Shown: one piece after another, positions 23,974-36,144 of the stretch | Layout: every line of letters begins with the position of its first letter | Position numbering within the stretch: the first letter of the stretch is position 1 | Source: Larus michahellis | Taxonomy: Eukaryota > Chordata > Aves > Charadriiformes > Laridae | Assembly: GCF_964199755.1 (NCBI RefSeq) | Contig: NC_133897.1 | Span: 166,358,678 to 166,422,677, forward strand | Length of the DNA: 64,000 nucleotides | Reading direction: 5' to 3' | Made by a program: the position numbers and the translations under genes | Notes under the pieces: generated by a model | Databases searched by the model: none | What the model saw: only the letters and a program-made list of their open reading frames with translations | Told to the model about the DNA's origin: nothing

Positions 23974-26320
23974 CTTTCCCTAGAAAGAAAGACAGAGCTC
24001 CCAGACTCACATTTGGCAACTTCTGCTGTGTGGAGGGAGGAAGGAAAGAGAAAATCAACTTTATGAATATGCTGAATTATTCTGGGAAGCACTCGGGATA
24101 ACACTGAAATGAGAGACAGAAAACACTGGCCAGATAAGATATCATGTGCCGAGACTAACAGAGATTCGATAGCAGACCTGACGACTCATCAGTTTGCACG
24201 AACATAGCAAATCTTATGTCCTTTCTGGAACGTGCAGAATTACTGGCATTTGACTTTCATCTTGGATTAACTATCAGGAAGAAAAATGCTGACTCAGATT
24301 ACAATATGCCTGGTTGCAGGAAAAGACAATTTCAAGGAGATGGATGCTTAAGCACTAGAGTACGTAGCCAGGGCTGCCTAGCGCGCAAATCACTCAGTAC
24401 CCATTCAGCATATCATTATTATTTCACCATCCCTGAGAAACTGCCAAGAGACATGGGGAAATACCATGCTCTTACCTTGCAGCAGCATTTAACTACAGAG
24501 CAAGCAAATCAGGGCTGTAAAAGGAGACAGAAATCCTTAAGTTCTCATTCATGTGTTAATGGAAATGGAGCTGATAAACCCTAAAAAAGCCCACAGAAGA
24601 CAGACAACATGGTTAGCATTAAACTCCAGCTATTTCAGCTAAGGGAGCAGGAACTGTATGCTCCATGTTTTCCTTAAAGGTAACTGGTGGAAGAATAAAA
24701 CAGTTTGTGCGGAAACAGAGAAAATGAGAGTTGAAAACTCATCTGTCAGGAAAGAAAAACACAGTGGGACGCCACGTATATTGCATAGTAGTGATGCTGT
24801 CTTACACACTAATGGATATTCCAGTGCATCAGCCCCGCATATTTAAATGCAATGAACTGCATTTAATCTACCTCACATTTATGTATTTATTTCTTTAGTT
24901 TTAAAAGACTCTTTAACTATGAAGGGAGCAGGAATTATTTTAGCCAATGAGGACAGAGATTGAATGAATAAAACTAGTGCTAGAATTACAGCTGCAACTT
25001 ATTGTGTTTTCATTAAAAATCTCACTGGAAATAAACTGTTGCACAGAGAACTAATTAAAAAACAGAACTAATAAATTCCAGAGATGCTAATATAATGCAT
25101 TTTTTGCATCCATCTGAACACTAGCTGTTATTAACTCTGTGTGATGCTGTTTTTACATACACATGTTGATGTTATACAGATGGTGCCTGGGCTGAAGCAC
25201 TGAATGGAAGTATGCTTCGTATGGTTGCTTCACTTACAATAGCAATAAGTACTAGATTAATGCAAAACCTAATCCCATCAGAAAGGAGATATTATAGAAA
25301 ACACCAAAGGCACTAGAGCAGTTGCTGCATCAGAGCAAAGGCTTGTGGCAGGAGAACGCAGAGATGCCAGGGAATTCACTCTGGTATTTATAGATAACCC
25401 TGATAAGCCTTTTGGACACCCCCTTGCCTGGTCCTCGGTTGGACTTAAATATAAAGAAACAAATAAATTACAGTAAGAATAACTGAGTTGACTTTCCCTT
25501 TGACCTTTCCTACCATCTTTCCAATGTAAGCTGGTGAAATATCCTGTCTGTTACAGGTTTGTGCCTTCCTACTACCCCAGACAAGAAAATATGGAGCACT
25601 ATGGATGAGATTCTTTTCATCAGCATACAAATGCTGCAGATCACCACAAGTCACCCTCTTTTCAATTTAGAGCAGATGGAGAGATGCAAGCACTTCTGGA
25701 GGACGGTCCAGCTCGCTTTTAACTAATCTATTCAACTGCTCAGAAGAATTGTCGTTTAATGTGTCAGTATCTATACATTAGACTGAAAGGAAGCATCGGG
25801 TCACTAATTCAGATTATTTGTCCAAACTTCAGTGAAATTAATACCACCTTGCTTGTTTTATATATTACTTCTGAAATAAATATTTTTTTTTTATTATCTT
25901 ATTCTGTCCACAACTTTTAATGGTTTGCCTTGTATAATTTTCAATAAGTAAATCTTCATTGACAAGACAGACCAGTGTTGCAACGACTAATATAAGGAAA
26001 AAAGCCTGTCTTCATAAAAATGTGCCCTGGAAGTTATAACATCTGCTTCCCCCCCCTTTTTTTTTTAATGTACACACAAATTGTTCCCATTTTCATATGG
26101 AGACTAGATTATCCTAATTTCCTTGCGCAGTATTATTGGATATATGCATAAGTATTAACTCTCGTGCTAGATCCTACTGAGAGACACCCAACGAAAGCCT
26201 CATAAATTCTTTAGTTACTGCATAGATACAACTTCATCTTGTTTTCCCCGTAATGTTCTTCATACAGAGAAAAGCAACCTTCTCCCCTAATATGTATGTT
26301 CTCCTGCAATCTTAACCAAA
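23974..26320. other. unique DNA, no gene seen
   Basis: Non-repetitive sequence. The 122-codon frame at 24216-24584 has no motif. On the minus strand a good acceptor and donor bracket a 39-base segment near 24475-24513, but all three frames carry stops, so it is not a coding microexon. Positions 24843-25140 are AT-rich and enhancer-like (see the palindrome entry). Confidence 0.45.
24843..24866. promoter_or_regulatory. palindromic POU/octamer-like motif pair
   Basis: TTAAATGCA and TGCATTTAA form a perfect 9-bp inverted repeat around ATGAAC. The half-site ATTTAAATGCAAT resembles POU-domain (octamer-type) sites. Further AATTAA and TTAAT cores follow up to 25140. A regulatory role is inferred only from motif resemblance. 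Confidence 0.2.
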
Positions 26321-26587
26321 AATGAAACGGTTTTAAGTTACGTCAGGGGAGGTTTAGATTAGATATTAGGAAACATTTTTTCACTGAAAGGGTTATTAAA
26401 CATTGGAATAGGCTGCCCAGGGAGGTGGTGGATTCACCGTCCCTGGAGGTGTTTAAAAAAAGGGTAGATAGGGCACTTAGGGACATGGTTTAGAAGTGGC
26501 TCTTGTCAGGGTAAGCTAAAGGTTGGACTCGATGATCTTAAAGGTCCCTTCCAACCTCAACAATTCTATGATTCTATGATTCTATGA
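26321..26587 (+). mobile_element. CR1 LINE 3' end fragment
   Basis: Begins at the 'AATGAAACGG' block of ORF2 and runs through 'GGTTATTAAACATTGGAATA', GGTTGGACTCGATGATCTTA and three tandem ATTCTATG units. It belongs to a distinct tail group (TTTCACTGAAAGGGTTATTA) shared with copies at 30.1, 46.5 and 63.6 kb. Confidence 0.94.
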
Positions 26588-28939
26588 AAAACAAAATAAA
26601 ATCCGCATATTGAAGGGAAGAATGGAAAAATATTTCAAAGAAAGATCTCTGAGTTACTAAGCAAACAATGGTGTCAGAAGTGCCTGATCAGGAAATAATC
26701 AGGCTTGGACAATGCCTAGGGGAATATTTTAAGTACATCATTTGTTAATAGTCTTCCCTGGTGCCTGCTCGCTGGAGGCAGTAAATGGGTGAAACATTCC
26801 TTTTGTACCAGCAAGAGTGGGTGTCCTTACATCCTCAAAATCAGCTCTGTCAGATTTATCAGGGTGCTGCATCTATTCGACTGCACTCTGTTTATTATCA
26901 CTATCGTTATAATCACTAAAGGGATTATGTATATTTCCAGAAGTGTCTTCATCTTCTTTTGAAAAGAAACAGAAGGTTGTTGGGGAGTGAAGATAATCAT
27001 GAGTAGTCACTGAAGAGCCAGTTATCCATTATATATTCTGCGTTGTGCCTCTGGTTCCATTTTTGTGAGCAGAAATGATTAAGATTTTACTTACTCTTTA
27101 GCATGTAGTGCTATAAGGGATTAACTGACAAAAGAATGGAGGTGAAGTATTTAAGGGCTCTAGGAGACACAGAGGGAACTTTTAGGTATCAAAGAAGCCT
27201 TTTTACAGGTAAAGTCTGTTAAACAAAAGGCCAAGGAAGAAAAAAGGGATATCCGTTTAGGTATTTTTAACAGATCTTGGGTGCCACAATGGCTGAGGTC
27301 TTTCACACACTTAACATAAAAGTGAAAAAAAATAGTCTAGACAAAATACAAGAGAGCAAACTTCAGGGAATTACTATGAATCCATGGAATGGAAAGAGAT
27401 TTTTGAGTTATCTTTAACTCTATGTCTCTAAAGTTATTTGAAAAGCAGAATGACCGTAGAAGTTACTGCACAGTCTTCTCCATCCGGCACAACCGATATC
27501 CCCTAGACAATGACAATTAGAAATGAATTTTTGCACTGCCCACTGCCTTTTTCAGAGTGATGTTACTGGACGTCATATTTAGTGTGATCAGCAGAAGTCT
27601 GCACATCCTCACACACACAGGAGGAGATCTCCTCTCTTCAGATACCAAAATTCACCCTTGACAAGAATGACAGCAGCACTGAAAAAGCAAGCAAACAAGC
27701 AACGAAATACCAAATCTGTAATATCTATTGTCAGTTCTCTGCTCTGTTGTTGACTTGCAGTTGAGAGGATCAGAATAATCTCAAATTACACTCTGCCAAG
27801 TGGTCTTTTGCCTTCATTGCACTGGATTCCTCATTTGGAATTGCTTGTTTGGAAGTGGTAGATTTCTACAGCATAATGCCCCAGTCTGTTGCTTTAAGTG
27901 ACATCTCAAAGGACACAATTCCTGTAGCTCTTCCCCTCACTATAGTGCAGCTGCATCTTGAAGTAAACAACTCCTCCTTTCTCTGTAACAGATGGTGCTG
28001 TGTAGCTCAGGGTACACGGGCAGATTCGTAGCAGCAGAAATTAAGTAGGAAAGCTGGGCAGACCAGGGTGGGAGGGATCATGAACCCTCAGGAGAGCACT
28101 TTACCTATTATTCCCAACAGTGAAGATGAAGAAGATGTGAATCATTATGAGAAGGATGGGAACGCTCATTGATACATGTCAGGCTGTATTTTAGACCAGC
28201 TTCCTCTTCTTTTTTTTTCCTTTTTTTTTTCTTTTGAGGAATAGTAAATAGTTAAGGGGAAACTGTGATGCTACTTAAAAAGCACTTACCTAATTAAACC
28301 TCAAATGTAGAAATCGCTATTCACTAAAAGAGATGCACTCTGATGCTCACCACCTAAGGCTATACCTCAGCCATATGGCACTTTAATAGATAGTAGCAGA
28401 GGGAGCCCTTTTTATATTTTAACAGATGGGTGCATGCTAGATACTGGGGTTGGAGCAGAGGGGAGAATGAAAGAAAACATAGAGAAAGAGAATCAAGAAA
28501 AAAAGACAAAGTTCAAAGGGTTAATTCTTATTGAACTCATCTGCTCAGAACAGCTGGACATCTTGTTTCTTCCCTAGAAAGAACTTCTGTTTTTTCCAGA
28601 CCCTTGGACTCAGACTTACTAAGCACAAACCTTTTCACAGCAGAGTTACTATGTCAGGGGTTGTTCTTATAGCAGAAATCCCACTACTGATTTCAGAGTT
28701 TGCCAGACCAACTAATAATTGCATGAGTTTCGGAGTAGGATTCAAGTTCTTATAGTGTTTCTTCTGCTGTACCCTCCCTCTCCAGGGTCATGCTCGCAGT
28801 GTATATTACAATCTCAACAAGTTTAGGCTATATAAAAAAATGACTAGAAGACCTCAGAAGAGGAAGTTAGTGCCAGAGCAAATTGCAGAGGACACAAGGT
28901 AAATATAGACTCAAAATACAGTTAGAAAAGAAAGACTTA
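26588..28939. other. unique DNA, no gene seen
   Basis: T-rich simple sequence at 28209-28233. Short frames such as 27849-28031 show no motif. A strong GTAAGT donor-like site occurs on the minus strand at about 28288, without a supporting frame. Confidence 0.45.
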
Positions 28940-29484
28940 TTTGAAAATAAGCCATTTATTGGAATATCTAACTTTCAGATAGGTCCTGATCTGGCAAGAC
29001 TGCAGTTTTGATGACAGGTATTGCATTCCCAAAATAAGGCCGACAGCCAGAGGCACCACAGGGCTAAAGTAATATTGTTCCATTTACACTATGGTTGCTA
29101 CATGGTTTAATGTTTTCCAAAGTTGTTTGGGTGGCTGCCATTTCCTCTTGTGGAAGAAGTGTGAAGGATCTAAGATGATCATGGCTTTGGTGCCTGAGCC
29201 AAAATGGTACATGATACCTGTCACTCCTTCCCGTCTTTGCCTTACATAAATAGCATTCCTTTCACCATACGCATTTGTTTCCCACTTCTCAGGGGAAAGT
29301 TTAATTGTCTGAAAAAGCCTGTGGGTATATGGTGGCAATCTTTTCTCCTCTAGGGACTGCCTCTTTCTAGGACAATGTGAAAGCACAGCACGTAGAGCCA
29401 CTGGGGTTTTTGCTGAACGGAGGTCATTTGGGACTAGCAGCAGTGTGGCCGTACCATCCAGTGTGGTATTCCAGATAATTTGCT
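28940..29484 (-). other. candidate 3' terminal exon, minus strand (unrecognised protein)
   Basis: The minus strand is open from 29527 to the TAA at 29084, with no ATG at the start (first available start is GTG), so as a gene it would need splicing. A plausible acceptor ATGTTAGCAG ends at 29485. An AATAAA poly(A) signal lies at 28960-28955, about 125 bases after the stop. The translation is rich in basic and aromatic residues, with segments such as EGVTGIMYHFGSGTKAMIIL and KRKWQPPKQLWKTL near the C-terminus. I do not recognise the family. A frame of this length is expected about once or a few times by chance in this much AT-rich DNA. Confidence 0.25.
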
Positions 29485-29527
29485 CTGCTAACATTACTGT
29501 ACTGATTCTGGGATGTATCACCCAGGG

Positions 29528-30101
29528 TTATGTATCTACAGCAGCTCAGACAGATATCCTTGCTGCAAGGATATGTGTAAAGTATGCTATATGCACTCTT
29601 GATAAAATGCAGTGTGTATTATATTGTTCTATAGAAACTGTGAATACACAAAATGCATTAAATATTTACTGAATCAGTGATTTTCTTCTATTTTTTCCAA
29701 CTTCTGTTGTCCATCTGTGTACCATAAAAAACAATGTCCTGTGTGAATGTATTCTCAGAACATTAATTCCTTTATTGAGAAATTCTCTTGTTATTTTAAT
29801 CCTTCATCTGAATTTCTTAGGCAGAACAGTATAATTAATTCAGTTGTTTTTTTTTTTTAATTATTATTCATTACTCTCTGCAATAGTTCAATATCTTAAA
29901 AAGGCAAAGCTGGATGTTTCCAACAAAGCACAACTTTCATATTGGATTCTACTGATTTTTAACTCCAAGAAATAATAAACGTAAATGTATTAAGATGTCT
30001 CTGTTTATTTCAAATTTTATTTCCCAAAATATCTGTAGATCTATGTCAGATTTGCAAGTTTGTGTGGGCAAATTAGGTCTATTCTCGGCTGTCACCTTGC
30101 A
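29528..30101. other. unique DNA, no gene seen
   Basis: AT-rich sequence with a T run at about 29847-29858. No repeat or exon recognised. Confidence 0.5.
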
Positions 30102-30411
30102 AGAGGGAGTTAAGTCTCTTCTCCCAAGTAACAGGTGATAGGACAAGAGAAAATGGCCTCAAGTTGTGCCAGGGGAGGTTTAGATTGGATATTAGGAAAC
30201 ATTTATTCATGAAAAGGGTTATCAAACATTGGAACAGGCTGGGCGGGGAAGTGGTTTAGTCACCATTCCTGGTGGTATTTAAAAGACAGATAGACATGGT
30301 GCTGAGGGACATGGATCAGTGGTAACTTGGTAGGGTTAGGTTACCAGTTGGACTTCATGATTTTAAAGGTCCCTTCCAACCTAAATGATTCTATGATTTT
30401 ATGATTCTAAG
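30102..30411 (+). mobile_element. CR1 LINE 3' end fragment
   Basis: Starts in ORF2 ('GAGGGAGTTAAGTCTCTTCT'), passes the block 'TGATAGGACAAGAGAAAATG' and ends with ATTCTATGATTTTATGATTC. Same tail group as the copies at 26.3, 46.5 and 63.6 kb but with more substitutions. Confidence 0.93.
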
Positions 30412-31129
30412 TCCTTTAATGGGCCCAGTAGGTCAAGCTAGAGAAGTTATCAAATGATATCCATAGATCACTATGAATTCTTATATTAAAATTACTTTTA
30501 CCTAACACTTTGAAGTTTTTTGACTGGAGCTACCTGTTTTATTTGTTTTGTTTTGTTTTATTGTATTTGTGTTGGTGACTAATCTAGAGTTTCTCTCCCA
30601 AACATTCATGATTTTCTGGCAAACTTACAATGCCAGCTTCTGAAAGGCATAGCACTGATATATAATAGCACATCTGACTACTATTTTCTGCCTTCCTTCA
30701 CCCCACCCTGGATCTATTACTTCGCCTGAGATCTGACTGTGCTAATAGCTGGAGAAATCATTGCATTCTCCAGATAGAAGGAAATACTGAAATATAACAT
30801 GTTGTACACTGCTTCCAGAATTTCCTAAAAAATTGATGATATAAAGGCAGAGATTATGTTGTGAATTTTCCCAATGACATAAGATGCACTCTTCTTTCAG
30901 TCATTTCCATGAGTGGGATTTACATTCCCTGTCCCCACATGGAAAGCAACAGCAGAGAGGTGTGTCCCTGAATTTTGTCCTGTTTTGATTAGGCTGCACT
31001 CAATAATTGAGGAGAAATTCTCATGGATCAACTGTACACAGGGGTAGGACATCCCTAAGTCCAGCGTGGGGCTGATGGAGCCAATAACTCAGTTCCAGAA
31101 ATGCATTTGCTTTTTTTTTTATTTTCCAG
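30412..31129. other. unique DNA with a TTTTG-type simple repeat
   Basis: Positions 30536-30570 hold a degenerate (TTTTG)n tract. The 3' end of the stretch is a long T-rich tract (31110-31126) directly before the candidate exon. Confidence 0.5.
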
Positions 31130-31247
31130 GATTCTTTTCATGGATCTTATCTAGCTTGTCCAACATCATACAGTCTGAAAGGAAGAAGCATTTCCAACCT
31201 GAGACACAGAAAGGAGCTGTGATTAAACCTCTCTTAGAATCAGGAAA
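31130..31247 (+). other. candidate internal exon, 118 bp (unrecognised protein)
   Basis: This is the best exon-like segment in the window. It follows a long pyrimidine tract ending ATTTTCCAG, and its 3' edge GGAAA|GTGAGTATT is a near-consensus donor. One frame is open right through and stops one codon into the intron. The peptide starts FFSWILSSLSNII (hydrophobic), then turns basic and polar (ERKKHFQPETQKGAVIKPLL). The split codon at its end (AA) is completed by the first base (G) of the next candidate at 33356. I do not recognise the protein, and a non-coding exon or chance remains possible. Confidence 0.35.
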
Positions 31248-31266
31248 GTGAGTATTATTAGTTCAA

Positions 31267-31597
31267 GGGGGCCTACAGGAAAAATGAGGACAGACTTTTT
31301 AGCAGGGCTTGTTGTGACAGGACAAGGAGTAACCGTTTTAAACTAAGAGAGGGGAGATTTAGACTAGATAAAAGGAAGATGTTTTTTACAAGGAGGGTGG
31401 TCAAACACTGTCCCAGGTTGCCCACAGAGGTGATAGATGCCCCATCCCTGGAAACATTCCAGGTCAGGCTGGACGGGGCTCTGCGCAACCTGGTCTAGTT
31501 GAAGACGTCTCTGCCCGTGGCAGGGGGGTTGGACTAGATGGCCTTTAAAGGTACCTTCCAACCCAAACTATTCTGTGATTCTACGATGATTCTACAG
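31267..31597 (+). mobile_element. CR1 LINE 3' end fragment
   Basis: Begins at 'GGCCTACAGGAAAAATGAGG' in ORF2 and ends with TTCTGTGATTCTACGATGAT. It carries the 'CTGCGCAACCTGGTCTAGTT' block that places it with the 3.9, 13.4, 17.5 and 47.0 kb group. It lies only 20 bp downstream of the candidate donor at 31247. Confidence 0.94.
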
Positions 31598-33355
31598 TTG
31601 CGGGAAGTGTTGTACCATCTGTGTGAGGTTGACTGTAAGAGTGCTGTAAACACAGAAGGTTTGGTTCTCACACTAGAAACATTTTACGCTTAATGTAATT
31701 CAGTTTATGGCCCCAATGCACTGCAAGAGTGGTGTAAAATGGTATTAAAGTTAATGAGAATCAGGTCTAGGGATTCCAATATTTGGTTTCTACTGTGCTT
31801 GAAATTACTTCAGTTGTTTTATAGCAATGTTTAAAAGTCAGTACAGAGGCATCATAAATAAAAAATCCTGGGTCATATCCTCCCATCCATCCATCCATCC
31901 ATCCATCCATCCATCCATCCAAGAGAAATGCAATGCAGCAGTTGTTACAGAGTCTAAGCCTTGACTGAATTACAAGTAGGATTAATTTGGCCTTTTAAAT
32001 TTAGATGTTGATAAAGTACTTTCTCTAAATGCATGTCTTTCAACCATTTCAAATCAGCAACACTTTATTCAAAGGCAAAAGTTTTCATGTGCCTCATTTT
32101 ACATTTCTTCTGTGAGTAAAATATGAATCGAGGGTAACAATGATAAACTTAAATAATGTATCATGAATATGTTTCAAAATGCTGACACAAAGTATTTGTT
32201 CTTGGAGGAAGAAATGCTTGAGGAAAACAGAAACAGAGATTTCCTTTACCTTCAAATGTAATAACCTTTTTAATGACTTGTAAGCCGTCTGATTGTTTGT
32301 GATGAAAACTCCCTCTTTCTGCTTATGTAAGGATTTTATTTATTATTATGGTAGTATTTCTCTTTATGTCTCCAAAATTGGTTGGAGGCCAAAGGAAAGT
32401 ATTAAAAAAGAAATTCCAAATTTCTGATATTTCATAATTTCAACAGTTACATTATAACAAATATCCAGATCTCTTCAGGTGCTCTCAGAGCTGTATTTTG
32501 CAGAAGTATTATACTTCTATACAGCTGGAGAGAAATATAACAGAAATTCAATGCTACAAATGCATTGAGACCATCCTACTATTTGGAGGAGAGAAAGTCT
32601 GTATGCCTACAAGAGTAGCTGGAATGCACGCAGATATTCTTTGCGTGTATCATTGCATTTGCTTACTAAATATGAACATTTTTACATAGAAAACACCAAA
32701 ACAAAACAAAACAAAAAATATTTCAAGTGTAGTTACTACCACTCATGTTTTGAAGGCAAAGTGCAGCTAATAAACCTTCAAATAATCAGGATGTTTGGAA
32801 TATTGCTCGAAAAATGTGTTCAATGTGTGGTGTTACCCTCTCGAAAAACATATAAGACGGCAGAGTAACATTCGAATGACACACTAATCCTTACATATAC
32901 CTTTATATTCTTACTTTTTATAAATTTCATAGATATTAAAGGTTGGTGACCATATGGCATAAAAATCCTGTTGAAGCAAAATTCTGCAACATGGAATACT
33001 AATTTGGGATTACAATGTTAAAGTATATGTCACACACATTCTGACTGAATATATGACGGTGCTCTGCACAGTTTAGTGACAAAATTATATACTCCAGGAT
33101 TGAGTCATCTTCAATACAGTGGAAAAAGAACACATAGCAAACCTAACGAGAAAGAAAAGGCCACACCGAAAATATAGGCAGACCTCCAAAGTACAGTCCA
33201 GAAAACCTACAAAGGCTATAATATAAGCCCTTACATAAAACTGGAATAGATCTTTTGGAAACCCAAGCAACTCTGATTCACTATTTGTACAGTTTAAAAA
33301 ATGCAGCTAAATATAATTATCTAGCTTGGGTTATTTTTATTTTTTTTTTCAATAG
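31598..33355. other. unique DNA with a tetranucleotide repeat
   Basis: Apart from the (CATC)n tract at 31883-31920 and a (CAAAA)n stretch at 32697-32720, nothing is recognised. A T-rich tract at 33330-33350 precedes the candidate acceptor at 33355. Confidence 0.5.
31883..31920 (+). repeat. (CATC)n microsatellite
   Basis: About 9.5 uninterrupted copies of a CATC/ATCC tetranucleotide. Confidence 0.97.
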
Positions 33356-33517
33356 GCATTACAAAGGATGCTTTAAGGAAGCACATGAAGAAGAAAGGGG
33401 AAATAGACTTCCCTTTCTTTCCCCATCTGCGGATCAAGGCAGCAGAAATTCTTCCCTGATGCTAATGAGCACACCATGCCCAGAAACCCAAAGGCTGACA
33501 ATTACAATTCCTATTTG
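33356..33517 (+). other. candidate internal exon, 162 bp (unrecognised protein)
   Basis: Preceded by a pyrimidine tract ending TTTTCAATAG and followed by the donor TTTG|GTAATT (moderate). One frame is open across the whole 162 bp and ends at a TAA that overlaps the donor. The peptide is polar (HYKGCFKEAHEEERGNRLPF, then Ser/Thr-rich). Length is a multiple of three. Its 5' phase fits the candidate at 31247 and its 3' phase (leftover TG) fits the candidate at 36145. Alone this would be weak evidence. Confidence 0.22.
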
Positions 33518-36144
33518 GTAATTTTCTTCCCTCCAATATATACTAATCAGCTCTGGAAATGCATAACAAGTTTGTGTAACTTGATGGCTTCTCATTTTTC
33601 AAACTTCACAATCAGGAGGACAGAAATTCCTAATAGTGCCATACTTTTGCCTGATGCTTTTCTCTTTTTTTTAAAGCACTGACAGTGGAAGAACTAAGTT
33701 TCCTTTGTAGAACCTGTCTCTAAACTGAATAGAACGATTTCCAAACCCTGTAAAAGCCCACTTCTTTAAAAAAAAAAAAAAAGAAAAAAAAAAAAGAAAA
33801 GGACAGTTTGCTGAAGCAAATTATCCCTTCAAGAATTCATAACTACATGGGCTACCCTCACCAACATCACCAGAACATCACACTTTGACATACTCATGAA
33901 ACATTATACAACAAAAAAGCTAAATATTCCTTCACCAGCACATCCCTCTCCTTTTGCCATATGCCATTTCCCTCCTCATATTTGCATTTGAAAGCCTTCT
34001 ACTGTATTGCCTTCATATCACATTTGAGTAAGAGACCTCAGAAGAGACAGCCTGAAAGAGAAACATCTGTCATGGGCTCTGGTGTAACATGCTAGAAGTG
34101 GCTTTGTGGAGTTGACAGTTCATTTGACAGGTATTTTTTTACTACTTTCACTCGCTTTCCTGCACTGCTTATGCTGCGTCATGAAGCCTTGATACCCCAT
34201 GTATTTCTTAGCCCATGAATGCTAAGTATATATTAAGTTCTACCATTTATATGAGCCATGTCTGAACATAAATGAAAGCTCACTGGTCTTAATTGGTAAG
34301 AGGGAAGTCTGAATATTGCCTTATCTCTGAGAAATATAACTTCCCATCTACTACTCTTGTTTTAGGGATAGGCTGGGCTACAAAATGCATTGTCTAGATC
34401 CAGAAGGACCCCATGGAAGCTGGAGTGACAAACTTGAAACTGGAGAGTCCAGGTCTCACTTAAACATTTTACAATAGGGAACACTTACAGTCATAGAAGG
34501 GTTTTAGTGATGTTCTGCCAAGAGTTACTGCCCCCAAAACTGATTTAGGGGAAGCAATGCATGCCATTGCAGTCATTTCCAGTTAATAATTTAAGCTAAG
34601 CACGAGAAGATACTGAGCTGAGGACAGTAATGCAAAATCCATATGGGGGCAGAAATTTCCAGATGAAATGTGAGGATGAAGAGCTGATGTAATTACTTCA
34701 TAAGCCTTTTGAAATAGATCCTCAAGACCACATTCCTCAGGACGTAAGGGACTGAAAACCTCTCTTATCTTACTAGAAAATATCAAAAATGCTGCTGGAT
34801 GAGGATAGTGTGTTACTCCCAGGGTCTTCTTGAGAATGTTTTAAAATAAGTGCAAATTGTGGGGTGCTTTCCTCTTCATAAAACAATTGGAAGAAGAAGC
34901 GAATAGTGTATCTATTATACTTTCTTTTTTACCAGTGTTTTGTTAGATATAAAGTCATTCAGAATGATTAAGTAATAACGTTGAACATTTTAATAATGTA
35001 ATTAGACACCTGAGAAACTATAAGAAATGTAAAATCTGTATAATTTGAGTCCAAATTCACCAGTTCTGTTGCTGCTACTGCTTTGTGTAGCTTCATCACA
35101 GCAGACTGCATGATCTGTGTGACCTCTACTTTGGCACAGAGCGGCCAAGACTTGCTTTAAATTCCACTGCATTTGTGAATATAAATGAAAACTCATTGGA
35201 TTTTAATATTAAATCCCACAGATTTGGTTTGTGTTTCATTCAGAGAAGGAAGATGTGTTTTTTTCAAAATAATAAGTAAGAAAAAGGAAAAAAACTAACA
35301 AAATATTAACTGCAGCTTGAAATGAAACTGTTTGGGATAAGTCATTCAAATTTGCTTTTGTCTACTGGGTCAGTGAACTTGAAAAAATGTGGAAAATGTT
35401 GTGTTAAAAAAATAGTATCTTTTTAATTCCTATTCTGGCAGCTGCAGGTACAGTGATCAGCCTTAGTGGAGTACAGGACAGGGATCTGTGGTTTGTTTTA
35501 GGTGTTTTGAAAGAAGCACAGAAGTTTGGCTTTTGATTTTAGCTCTGAAAAAAAAAGAACTTGGGTTTAATGTGTCTGCAGCATTGCTCAGTCCTTCTGG
35601 TGCCAAATACCAAGTAGCTGCAAAGTTCATTAAAAAACAATATCCTATCGTGATTGGTTACATCAGCTCCCAAGGTGAAACTAGTCAGCAATGGCACTAC
35701 TTTTTTTTTGACAGCAAAACCAAAAACAGACAGGAATTCAGTCAGATGAATATTTTGTCTCCTGGTTTACTCCTCCACTTTGAACACAAAATGTTGCTTA
35801 AGCAGGACTAGAAAGCAGACAGCCACCTACAGAACTTCCCCAGGCAGAAATCATATGTATTTTTTGAAGTTAAAGAGAAATAACACAGTGACATTTTTTT
35901 CCATTTTGTTCCCTTAATTGCCAGACAAAGTGCAATTTTCTGTACTGTTCTATCAACCAGATGCCCTTGTCATCCAACATCTTACTACAGTAATGGAACT
36001 TGACGTCCTTTTTGTTGTTTCTCACTGCATTTGTATGACTTCACTGTGCAAAATAAAAATGTACTAAGAATAGGAGCGGTTGTTTTAATGGCAAAGCTAT
36101 GAAATTCCCTTCATCTAATTGCTTTCCTGTTTTTTTTTTTTCAG
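33518..36144. other. unique DNA, no gene seen
   Basis: An impure poly(A) tract lies at 33767-33800. The 107-codon frame at 35488-35811 has no recognised motif; an AATAAA follows at about 36053. A T run at 36130-36141 ends in the candidate acceptor at 36144. Confidence 0.45.

Noticed and set aside
24475..24513. Minus-strand segment between a strong acceptor and a GTAAGA donor
   Set aside because: All three frames contain stops in 39 bases, so it is not a coding microexon; a non-coding exon cannot be excluded.
24216..24584. 122-codon plus-strand frame
   Set aside because: No motif, no splice signals at its edges, and its length is within chance expectation.
35488..35811. 107-codon frame with a later AATAAA at about 36053
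   Set aside because: The peptide has no recognised features, and AATAAA is frequent in AT-rich DNA.
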